NCBI GenBank assembly: GCA_916610825.1 | Contig: OU744446.1 | Coordinates: 19,145,959 to 19,209,958 of the forward strand | DNA from: Haliclystus octoradiatus | Taxonomy: Eukaryota > Cnidaria > Staurozoa > Stauromedusae > Haliclystidae | Direction of reading: 5' to 3' | DNA length: 64,000 bases | Shown here: piece by piece, positions 22,734 to 33,803 of the stretch | How the letters are laid out: the number at the start of each line of letters is the position of its first letter | Position numbering within the stretch: position 1 is the stretch's first letter | Position numbers and translations under genes: made by a program | Notes under the pieces: model-generated | Told to the model about the DNA's origin: nothing | Database searches by the model: none | The model's input: only the letters and a program-made list of their open reading frames with translations

Positions 22734-23617
22734 TTAGTATCAACAAGCAAATTACAACGATAAAAAAAGATGTTATAAAAATGATATTGCTATCCCCAAG
22801 CGGGTCTTCGAGCTCAATATTGGCATTATTTTAAACGTGGCTAAATCTAAATAAAGTCAAAATTCATAAATATTTCAGATTTATAAGATGTAATCCATAT
22901 GTTTCTATCGTTTCAAATATCCTTTTATTCGAGCTGCGTGAAAAGCACAAGTGTATATATTGTTAAAAATTTAGCGAGCTACTAATAAACTATCCGTATC
23001 TCCAACTCTTGTAAGTCAATCTCCTAACGGTTAACTTTGTCATACAAATCTGAATGTGCTTTTCCTATTTCAAAGGCCTTTTCCTGTTCATATATACAAT
23101 GCTAGACTGTGCATATTGGAAGAGTTAAGCAAAAACTGCCCGTATGCTAGCTAGCATCGTATAGATAATTATCAATTGGGAATTTATGCAGCTGTCATGC
23201 GCACTTTACTTCAATCAATGTGAAGGCAAGCTATTGTTTGAAACAATGGAACCTCTCATTTGCATATTCACCTGTTCTTCTCATCTGCTTAGTTACAAAA
23301 GTTTATGTTGCCACGTGGTCACGTCGAGGATTATTTACAAAGCTGAATCTAATCAGGGCAGCTGTTTCATCATAATTCCATGTTTTTTTATTTCACTAAC
23401 TATTCTTTTCAGCTTTATGAATGTATAGATTCGCACATTCAGTTTTGTAAATGTAAACATCCATCCTTTCGGCTTTCCGTAATAAACTTTACTCAATCAT
23501 ATCACAGCTCAAAGTACCCTGTGTTTTTACAAATATATAATAACTGGATAGCTCGAATAGTCAGCAGGTTGAATTGGATTGACATGAACCATGTACAAAA
23601 CTTGTGAAAATGTATAT

Positions 23618-23941
23618 GCTTTGTACCCGGGGGGGTAACTCCAGCTCTTCAGGGACGGAGGGGTGCCACTTTGGAAAAACATAAAGTACCCCAAAAGTTC
23701 CAAAATTTCTGTTGATGCTCCCAAAAAGTTCTAGCAGGTTGATTGATTTTAAGTAAATACACAAAAATGACGCAAAATTTTTTCAAAAATTCTTGAAGAA
23801 GTCAAAAATAGGATACCCAAAAGCTCCAAAATTTGAAATGTCATACCCAAAAAGTTTTTTCTCAGCTGGAACATGGACCCCAAAAAAGTGGCACGTCCCC
23901 GTATAGCCGTCATAGTGGAGTTACCCCCCCGGGGCTTCGTA
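23618..23941. mobile_element. CCCGGGGG-type MITE with 8-bp target duplication
   Basis: The element 23626-23933 begins CCCGGGGGGGTAACTCCA and ends with the reverse complement TGGAGTTACCCCCCCGGG. The flanks GCTTTGTA (23618-23625) and GCTTCGTA (23934-23941) match at 7 of 8 bases, an 8-bp target-site duplication. The interior has repeated ACCCAAAAAG/CCAAAA units and no ORF. Related copies are at 38475-38816 (perfect duplication) and, decayed, about 25107-25390. Confidence 0.9.
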
Positions 23942-24090
23942 GAAAAACAGCTATGTAAATGTCATACTGTAAGTATAAATGGCTGTACTTTTTATTGCAC
24001 GCAAAGTCACAGCTAGGGTATTATTGAGAGAGAATTAAAATTTGCCAAAATATGACCTTCGCGGACATTCTTTTCTTTGCAGTTAGAATG

Positions 24091-24252
24091 CCAAGAAACC
24101 CCAAAAACCAGCATCGTCCAACGTGCATTGAACATATGAACAATGTCATGGTGGAGCGAATTCCAAATAACGTAGTAATTTGTAAAAATATGACAAATTT
24201 TAAATCAGAACTAAATAAATTAGACCTGAGTAAATATTGTAATTATTACTAA
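24091..24252 (+). mobile_element. Possible 3' end of a LINE reverse-transcriptase ORF
   Basis: The frame ending at 24252 contains RIPNNVVICKNMTNFKSELN, which resembles the conserved tail of non-LTR retrotransposon ORF2 (WNxLPxxVVxxxSxxxFKxxL). An A-rich stretch follows. No upstream reverse-transcriptase motifs are present, so at most this is a 5'-truncated scrap. Confidence 0.4.
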
Positions 24253-25106
24253 CACTTCTTCTTTTATATACTACTCTACTACTTAAAAAATAAGCAAAAA
24301 CTAAATAAAATTTATCATAATATTCGTTATACAAATTATTACGAATAGATTAAACTACTTGTATTTAGCTATTAAATTATTCAGCAGTACACATAAGTCA
24401 ATTTGTATACATCTTGGTGTACTCCCGTCATATTATTTGACAAAAATATACATGCATACTGTACATACATTATGTTATATCATATGTACATCAATGCGAG
24501 GCTAAGGTTTAAATTCATCTAAGGAATGCACTCAGTGATATCTAGCTCTGAAGTTGTAATCGCATATCGCTTTTTCTCAATTTGATAGATGTTTTGTTTT
24601 GAGTTTATCTCATCTACTATTTTCTGTTGGTGTCTAATGCCTATCCAGTAAATTTTTTCTAACATCATGCATATTATGTGCTATGATCCTTAGGCTTAGA
24701 TGGCCTATTCTCATCCTGGGATTTTAGACACTTCTTTTAGACATGAGATAATCCAGCAATCATCCAATCTCGGAGAATCGTTCTAATAGCTCATTTCCTG
24801 CATCTTATTTGAATCGGAGAGCTTTGGCAATATTCCCTGTTGGCAGCGATCAATTTATCTCATTCAAACTTTCCGGTTATCGATATCCCTTGGTAATCTA
24901 TCGTTCACATCCCGAAGCTATATATACCCGATACTGGATGAAGAACATGCTTTAGAAATTACAACTGCTATAGTATTGCCATATACGGAACATGCATAAT
25001 TCTAGTTATAGCAGCAATTTAACCAGGATATTTGACGTGGCGTTTTTGAAGATATGATGGTTTAATCATTCCTATATATAAGCACATTTATGATTACTAT
25101 ATCTTC

Positions 25107-25390
25107 CCTGAGGTTAACCCCAGCTGCTCCACATGCACAGGGAGGAGGCACTACTTTGGAAAAGAGTGAACTGAGTATCCATAAATCCTGAAAATGTTAC
25201 CCACAAACTTCAAAATGCTACCCAAAGTTCCAAAAATCTAAAACACTTCTTCAAATTCAATTTTTTTTAATTCTTTAAAAAGTAAAAGGGTGGGACACCA
25301 AAAGTTTCAAAATCTGAAATTTGCTACTCAAAAAGAAATGTTATCAGTTGGAATATGGATTCAAAAAATGTGGCACGCTCCCATGTAGCC
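25107..25390. repeat. Decayed CCCGGGGG-type MITE
   Basis: Matches the copy at 23626-23933 along its length: GAGGTTAACCCCAGCT at the start, GGCACTACTTTGGAAAA, repeated CTACCCAAAG blocks, and GTGGCACGCTCCCATGTAGCC at the end. The GC-rich tips are lost. A further scrap with GGAAAGTGCCACTTTATG is at about 26207-26245, and a lone G-run tip at 40342-40365. Confidence 0.7.
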
Positions 25391-28300
25391 ATATTCACTT
25401 AATAGATAGATTTCATTCATTCAGGCGAGACGAGACGAGACGAGATCACTGTTCCTTTAGCTGAACAAAAACCAGTTCAAACTTTCGAATGATCATTGGA
25501 TGCCGCTGCATTTAGGATACATTGTGGATAATTTTAAATATTTACATAATTTATACTGAAAAAATTGTAATGGTGTGACACAACTACCACGTCCTAATTT
25601 TTATTTAGTTAACAAAATGTCCTTGAAAATGTACATATTTGGTTATTGCTATATCAACTAATCTGTTTGATGTAATGAGTAACATCTGTGAGATTCACGT
25701 GAAGGCCGCAGATGAAGATGCAGGCGATCCAAACAGACCCGCTCCACTATTAAACTATAAGAAAGAAAACAAAATTCCCTCAATCAGTGTTTGAACGGAT
25801 TTGTGGAAACAAAATGCCTTCGTAGCTGACCTCGCGGGTAAGAAGTATGCAATGGCAATGCATCGGTAGGAAGTTAAAGAGACGAAATCATTTCACCTTT
25901 TCTGAGTTTTCTTGGTTAATTGTCAAGGCATAATAATTATAATGATAACAATAATAGTATGTCTTCTGCAGTTTTTGAAATTTGATTTCCTTTCAAAACT
26001 GTGAAATGATTGGAATGTTAAGAATTGCTTGCATTTTTTTAGAGTCGTTTTGACGTCGTGACTATAGCTTTGCTTTGCCAATATATTTTCATGATATCAA
26101 CATAATAGATTAATGCCCGTCAATCCTATACTACGTCGTTATTTATTTCATATTATATATTAATAATAGATTAATGCTTCTTTTCGTACTATTTACCTAA
26201 TTGGTCCCTGGGGGAAACTAACAACACGGGAAAGTGCCACTTTATGATTACTTTTTACTTTTCAAATTTGTTTAATTTTATTTGTATCAAACTCAATTAA
26301 TATTGGGAAGTAAAAATGTTGATGCTAGAGTTTTAGTTTTTAAAATAATATATCACCTTTTTGCTAGAAAATGAAATCATACCGCGAAAAACAGACTATA
26401 TGATGATGGTATTTTGTCAAGACGAGATTCCTATATATATGATGTGTTTCTAATTGTTTTGATCTTTTTCACTCCAGAACATTATTGGGGTGGTATATAT
26501 TATGTTAGGGAATTGCCCGTCTTGGGGAGATATATATTCTAGGGAATTACCCGCCTCGAGTTCTCATCGAGTCCGTAATACAAAGGATATCTACAAACGA
26601 AGCCTTAAGATATTCAACAATGTAATCCCAATGACCTAATGTGTTTTTCAGAAATATTCATACAAAATTAAAAGGTTGCTACGGCTCAAATGAAATTATG
26701 AGGAATGCTATGACGTTGAAAAAAAGGCTGCGAGACTCCATTTTGAAATAGTTGAATGCAAAGGCTGCCGGTCTGGTTTGACCCTTTAATGCCCAATGCA
26801 CACACGTGGGTAATCGTAAAATTTATAGGAATCTTGGCTAGCCCCAGATCCCCACTTACAACTGTCTTGTTTCTATGTGCAGATACCGCTAGATCTAAAA
26901 CTATTTTGATGTTGGAAAGCTCTGAAAAACTTTTTACTGTGATATTATAATTTTGCAACCCACTCATTATACGAATTAAGCTTCGAACATTAGTTAAGAG
27001 CTATGTCTTATATATAAGCCTCTTCGATTTAACATTAATGATGCGTCAGGTATATCAATATTCAAATAATCAATTATTTTCATCATTATACCTTCGGGAC
27101 CCCTCTTCCGGAACAGAGCTTTGGACTGCGCTCATTTCATTCACGAGTTTTTGTTGTTGTTGCATTTATTTGCCAGTATACGAAAAGTACAGGATGTATA
27201 GCAATTATTATACATTGTATCATAGTCATTATTTTCTATAATTATAGCATTTTCATTATGATTATTTATATACTGTATCATGTAATGTTACATGTCTATA
27301 AAATAGTGACTTGCTTACTTATCGATAAGATAAGACTATATATAACCACACGCACACAAATAATCTCACACAAGGCGATCAGAATGTAGAGTAGTAGATC
27401 AACACTAATGACCACTAATTCTCACGTATCCTAAATGATAAATGGAATATTATATACTCATCATAAACTTTAATCCAGAATAAGAATTAAATTTATTTTT
27501 GTAAGATAGTATTGTAGAATTTTAAGGACGAAATAAAACAACAGCCAAACATCAAGTTAACTTGTGTAGCTCTGTTTTATTAATTATATACGGCTAGTAT
27601 TATAAATTATTGTATACTGCAAGTTTATATTCCAATTAACCTGATACGGGTTTATGTACACGATGGCCATATTGGAAATGCTTTTAGTAGAAGAATTCCG
27701 AAACAGTAAACATTAAAAACTGATGGAATATAACAATTAATGTGACAGTTTAAAATTATGATTAATCGCGAGATTATAACTTTATGAAGTTTACTTATCC
27801 TAAACAAAATCTAAGAATTCGAATTATGTATTATAATTGTTTATTAAATTACCAGCAACATAATACTTTGTAGTGAAGGGAGCTATAGCTAAGTGTATAT
27901 AATCATCTTTTGTTTTATAAAATAACAGGTGTACTAGTTGATGGTTCATTTGCAATCGATTGTCTTACCATTCTGTTCTTAATTGGATCACAGGTTGCAT
28001 GTGGATATGTAAGTCAAATAGGGATCACACTGCCTTTATAACCGATTAAAACATTTGAGCTGATGAATTGTCAAATTGAAGCTAGATTTTTGTTGAATTT
28101 TTAACTCTTTTTTATTAATCATATTTAAATCGGGCCATATTATAACTGTAGTAATACGCTTAGATTTTAATTTTTTTCCCAGAGCCATTTTTACGCATTT
28201 ACATGGATTGTGTTATGACAATATTAGCTATCTGTCAATGATTGGTTTAGAAGATTAGTACCCAATCCTCTATGATTTGATATAGAGAATGTTAATCGGA

Positions 28301-29487
28301 AATAACAGTGATATCGATAGATTATATGTTTAAAGGAGTTCCTATATTTTATTATTACAATACATTATTACTGTTTATTATACAATTGCTATCGTGATTT
28401 GGTTTATCTCAACTTATTACTGGTATTCAATATTCATCAAGCCTGGTTCAGATTATTTACAATTTCATTACAAGATATTGATACTTCTTTCAATTTTCTA
28501 TCGATACATTGTGCGTAAGAACACCGATATCATTAATTTGCTCTGAAGCCATTCCGAAATCCCGGGCTGGAATTGTAAAAATTAAGAATATTGAGACATA
28601 TTTGTTTTTGTTACACAAGTAACGAGTTTTACGCCTTCGCGTAAGGTATAATTTATAATTTGAAATAAGGTATTCATCATATACAGTATTTCGGGTTTGA
28701 TCACTGTCCGAAAAATGTCACCAGCGTAAGCATTTGTTGTGAAATGCAAACAAAATATTTAACTGGAACTTCATTTAGAACAATGTCAGTCTGAATTTAT
28801 ACAAAATTAGCATGTATTAGCATGTATCTTACTTCCATTCGTAAAAGCAAAGAAATAATGACGATGTTGTATTTTCATTCTGCGTTTTGCTAATAGTTAT
28901 TGATCCCGCAAGTTAGACTATGTTAACAAAACAATAAAGCTATTCTGCGGAAAATGAGTTTTTCGCTCCGCTCTATTTAATTAAGGAAGAATCAAGGCAA
29001 CAATTAAAGGCAAAATGATTTCCCGGGGGAATACGAATAGTTGAAGATATTAAACTCCAAGATCGTTTAATATATTAAAAAGTTATGCGTGGAGACATAA
29101 ACATCTACACGTCTACACACCATGGCTATTTGTGATACGATGCGTGCAAATGAGGATTACCGTTATCCAAATTCAGAGCTACAGAGTATAGTAGATGTCA
29201 TTATGGGAATATGGGATCGTGTCATGGTGGTATTTGGAGGGTGGATAAAATTGGAGGGCAGAGGAGGAGCCATATGTTAAATTTAACTAATTTCATGAGT
29301 ATAGGAAATATATATAATGGGAAATTTAAATAAACAAAAGAATAACTATATAATTATATTCGTTATTTGTCTTTATTGATTGTGAGAGTGCTCAATGTCA
29401 TACAGCAGAGCGTGTAATATATAGTTGAAAATAGTCAAAAATTTGACATTCATTTTGCTACTTAAAGTTTCATAAATTCTTTTTCAA
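25391..29487. other. Gene-free stretch
   Basis: No exon recognised on either strand. A short (GAGAC)n run is at about 25430-25447. A 93-codon minus frame at 26686-26967 is open but unrecognised and lacks a plausible gene context. Confidence 0.35.
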
Positions 29488-29530
29488 TAAATTGCCTGAT
29501 GATCGCTTGGGCGTGAAACACATTGTTAGG
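29488..29530 (+). ncRNA. Partial hammerhead-like motif
   Basis: AATTGC, CTGATGA (29496-29502), stem II TCGC-TTGG-GCGT, GAAAC (29515-29519). The 5' half of the motif is intact, but the 3' stem I strand (GCAA in other copies) is not found after the GTT that follows, so this copy is probably dead. Confidence 0.4.
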
Positions 29531-32483
29531 ACCCAGATCCTCAAAATAAAGGATCCGGTCAACCACATCTGAATTGCGGGCTGGATTGCTTGTCAGAGAA
29601 CTGCTTGCTGATTGGTATTATTTCCTTGCATAAAACTTCTATATATCAGTGCCTGGCTATTTTTCGGCACCTTACGATTCTCTTGATTGCTGAATCGGTC
29701 AAGATCAGGTCCGATACATTTTGAATATTTGGTAGAGAAATAGTCAATTGAAGTACAGTATATGGGCGGGTTAGAATCAAGAGATATTCCAATATTATAT
29801 CAAAACTTGACAACTAACGCCTATAAATAGCTGGATAGTGTTGGATTAGGTTCAAATGCCAGAAACCACAGACAATAAAATGATACTACCCCTCCTTTAA
29901 TATGTAACGCTTGGTATGCTTAATTCGAGTAAATATTGGCATTTCAATGCCAGAACCATAACACACCTCAGTTTCTAAGCAACGAAAATGTTGATTGCAA
30001 ACAAATTATAATAACAAAGAAATGTAAATATTCTCATTACTTGCTTGTTATCAAAGTCGTCTTTTCAATTGATATAAAAATGCAACATTATATAGTCGGC
30101 TAATCCACTGTTGACATACTCGACAATCTTTATGAATATCTATAGACCTATCCAATGGCATCTATATTTATACGATCTTAAAGTTTAAATTTTGTAAAAT
30201 TGTGCCTGAAAATGCTTGTTCACAAATTCCTCAATATAGCGCAACTAAATTTTAGCTACAAAACATATACGATTAAGGCAAGTGTTACATCTTGGTATGA
30301 CAAAATGACCAAAAATATACGAAAGGTTAGTCTATAAATCACAGTCAAACTTCGCTTAATTAATATCCCCCATTTGGTGCGACTTGAAAATGATACATTA
30401 CGAATATACGAGAGGGTATTGGGACCTTAGACACTGTAACTTATTCTACATTTGGTCGATCGAGACAGGTGATTAATATGAGTTCCAATGGTATTTTAAT
30501 AATTATTGGAGATCGTAGACATGTATGGTATGTGTGTATGGCACATGTATCAGTGGATCGTATTACGAAATTGCTAATTTGGTATGGTTCAAATATCATA
30601 TCATACATTGTCTCGACAACGAAACTAAAATAATTTTAGGCGGACAACACAAAACAGGAGAAATTTGGTTAAACCTCACACGGTATGGTACAGTAAAACT
30701 GCGAACGATAAACTTGACGTACTGACAACTCAAAAAATAATGACAACAAGGTAACAAGCATCAAAAATATCTTTCTTATTTGACTCTATTAATTAATTAA
30801 AGCTATTCACAAAATACGGAATACTGCAACGGTTTTTATAAAAATATTGACTTTCTCTTTCCCTGAATTTACAACAACACAGGGTTTGCACTGCAAAATA
30901 TATCACTAAATTACATCAATATACATTGTAATGATGAAAATAAATAAACGCACCGGTGCATCTTTAATGTCTTCTTTAACCTTGTAGGTTGATGGGATAG
31001 ATTATCGAGAACGAGAAAGTAAACAATTAAAACAAAGTTTTTAAAGTCATGAAAGTTTGACATAGTAAACGTTGATTGGTTGAATGGTTTTACAATTTAG
31101 ATATACATATAAAGAATACATTAGTAAAAAAGTTTAATAATATACAATGATTACGTAAATGGGCATGTTCTATGAACCTCGCTTTTTAAGTCATCAACTT
31201 AAATTTATTTCTACAGTCGGTTTCTGACCACGTGTTGCCAACACAAGTAACATATCAAAAATAATGTACAGTTTCACCGTTGAAGAAATTTCTTAGAGAT
31301 TTATCAACAACTTTGAATATTACAAATCACGCCAGATAGCCTAAAACAAAACAACGTACAATCATTATTACAATATGAACAAAAGTCCGTTTACTTTGGA
31401 AATACTGGAACTACTTTCTTTGCTATTGTGTTAAAACGTCCCTAAAATAAAAAAACTGGTACAATGTTTTGACGTCACGATAGAAGCGTGTTTCCCGTGT
31501 AATTAAACGCTTCCAATTGGTCGAACAGGGAAAATCAGTGCAATTCAAGTTCTATGTGAGATCATTGTTATTGACAACAGATCTTCATGGGCGACCACGT
31601 GCTCCCTCGTTTTAACGGGTACTATTCGCCAGGTGGCATATTATATAGCCCAGCCTTGGTTATTTTCTTTCGGTTGAACCATGTTAATGAGTTTAAATTA
31701 AAATCTTGATATTGCCAGAGGCATGTTAAAACCATGTAACGATCGTAAGCAAGCACGAATATTGAATCACTGCCGACCGCTGAGCTATCAAGGAATGGAA
31801 CACATAAAGCTTCCGTTTCTAAAATATTGCGCAGCTGTCAATACACAAAGAAGTGAACAATATTGGCGGGAAAATAAATCATTAACACTCTACGAAGTAA
31901 AACAAAACACAGGATACGTTTTTATTTGCCAAGAGTTTCGACCATATAAATGTTGACTTGACCTTAAAATTGCGTTTTGCGTTGCCGCTCTAAAATGAAC
32001 AATTGAACCTGTTCTGTTAATAGTCCATTCCTAAATTGACAGATCTTGAAATTTTAAGACACGGCTCTTAGAGATTAAAACAGTTAGTATTGTATCAATC
32101 AAAAAGCAGCTTTTAACTGACAGAACGGTTGCCAAATACAATATAGGCATAATTAATAAACCTTAGTAGACTTAGAAAAATAGGCTATGAACGTCAAATG
32201 TAAATGTTACTAGGCTACGAACTGGTTTCACCGAAAGTAAAATATGTCATGTTTCGATGATTTTAACACGCCCGAACCAATACGCACATCCCTGTCGTTT
32301 GTCATATTTCAATGCCAAATACACCGCAATCAGAACAAAGAAACTTTCTGTTTTTGACAAGGTGATAGGAAATTCCTGCGTTATTCGACAAAGGATAAAC
32401 GCAATAAGTCATTGTCTTTGTGAACCGATCTGAGGAAATTGTATTCAACAGATAGCAAGAAAATACGTTTTTGACTTACCGTT
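29531..32483. other. Gene-free stretch downstream of the innexin gene
   Basis: Only short unrecognised frames (for example 31723-31956 on +). If the innexin transcript is spliced in its 3' UTR (donor at 32479), its last exon lies somewhere here. Confidence 0.35.
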
Positions 32484-33803
32484 TCAAGATCCTTGTCGAC
32501 CTTTAATAACAACCTCGCTAAGCGGAATATCTCCATTAAAATCATCGTCATCTTTAGAAAGTAGACCGTTGGCTCTAGGAGGTCTTTCCGGTGATTGCTT
32601 TGTCAAATGATGTTCAAGTTTGATAGCAAATTCTTTATCACTCCAGCGTAATGAATCAAGTAAATAAATCTGGCGTGCTGTTAAAATCTCGTGAATAGGT
32701 GAATCTAGAAAGATCGGCCCTTTCGGTATACGCGAACAGAATGATTTCATTGAAGACATAATCCATCGAACCAGAAATAATATAACGTCGATAACTGATA
32801 TAACATTGTATGATAGCATTAATGGTGAGATGAACATAAACCAGTATTGGGCAATTTTATTTGAATTCATTTCCATAATAACACGCATGAAAATAACGGC
32901 ATTCGCATCGTCACCGAAGGCACTGTATGTAATATCACACATTAGAATAGGTGGTAGCATAAAATCTCCAGGCGTTACTAAATTTTGAATTCTCGCAAAC
33001 TCATAGTCGTTACTAACAACGGGGTCTTTCATTAACCATCTATAAAGATCAGGTATATAACTCAAGAAACGATTTTGAAAAGCACGATCAAAATAATGTG
33101 TGACGAGAATCATAGCAATCATGGGAATAATCTTGATCACAAGAGTTAATAGCATTCGACTGAAACTTGTATTACAATAGCCACGACGAGTAAAATATTT
33201 ATTAGTAACTTGTTTTATCAGTTCATGCGGACTTCCTTTGGCGTTTTTCACATGATCTATCATATTAATACGATCAGTGTTCACATAATCAAATAAATAC
33301 GGTATAGCCATAATCATTACAATAGCAGCTAATACTTGATAGAGCCAATGATGTTGTCGATAGTAAACGACATGAAACGGTTCGCAAGAATCTTGATTGA
33401 TCATTGTTCCATCACCATCGGTTGCTTCGCACATAGACCCAAGACTTTTATTCTTATCCTTATGAGATTTTAAAAATCCACTATCCTTTAAATTTCTTGG
33501 TATACCAACACCCATGCCGGATAGATGAACGTTAACAGGATCCAGTAGTTCTCGGTAGAGATATGCTCCCTTTGACCAACATAGACCGTGAGCTAAATCG
33601 CCAGACAGAGGAGCTTTGTTATCTCCGATATCGGTTGTTGAAACTTTTTCATCGCCATATTGATAGAAAATCAAACCAATGAATAGCATCATACAAACTG
33701 GAATATGCTTTCGTAGCAATTGAGCAAGCATACCATCTCCATCTTTAGAAAAACCTAAAAGTTCTTCTGCTGCCCCACGAAGACTGGCAAGTACGGAAGC
33801 CAT
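32484..33803 (-). CDS. Innexin-family channel subunit
   Basis: An uninterrupted 439-residue frame encodes a four-pass membrane protein of the innexin/pannexin superfamily, which forms gap junctions or hemichannels. Membrane spans are about 34-49 (IPVCMMLFIGLIFYQY), 154-174 (after YYRQHHWLY, the local form of the innexin YYQWV signature), 217-237 and 320-345. The first extracellular loop has CWSKGAYLYRELLDP, matching the family's CWxxxTYxxP region, and the second has the PP-x(3)-CD-x-x segment (LPPILMCDITYS). Cysteines are at 37, 75, 125, 140, 210, 289 and 356: three in loop 1 but only one in loop 2, whereas innexins usually have two in each. The cytosolic tail is acidic and short. The TGA is followed four bases later by a consensus donor (ACG|GTAAGT), suggesting a 3' UTR intron. 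Lack of introns in the coding part is common for some innexin groups. Confidence 0.9.
   Translation of the reverse strand: MASVLASLRGAAEELLGFSKDGDGMLAQLLRKHIPVCMMLFIGLIFYQYGDEKVSTTDIGDNKAPLSGDLAHGLCWSKGAYLYRELLDPVNVHLSGMGVGIPRNLKDSGFLKSHKDKNKSLGSMCEATDGDGTMINQDSCEPFHVVYYRQHHWLYQVLAAIVMIMAIPYLFDYVNTDRINMIDHVKNAKGSPHELIKQVTNKYFTRRGYCNTSFSRMLLTLVIKIIPMIAMILVTHYFDRAFQNRFLSYIPDLYRWLMKDPVVSNDYEFARIQNLVTPGDFMLPPILMCDITYSAFGDDANAVIFMRVIMEMNSNKIAQYWFMFISPLMLSYNVISVIDVILFLVRWIMSSMKSFCSRIPKGPIFLDSPIHEILTARQIYLLDSLRWSDKEFAIKLEHHLTKQSPERPPRANGLLSKDDDDFNGDIPLSEVVIKGRQGS

Noticed and set aside
26686-26967. 93-codon minus frame with a protein-like look
   Set aside because: No recognised domain, no splice or gene context; the sequence could equally be part of an interspersed repeat.
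28050-28080. GAGCTGATGAATTG as another hammerhead core
   Set aside because: No GAAA and no pairing stems follow. The same holds for CTGATGA at about 36670 (+), 44276 (-) and 55531 (-).
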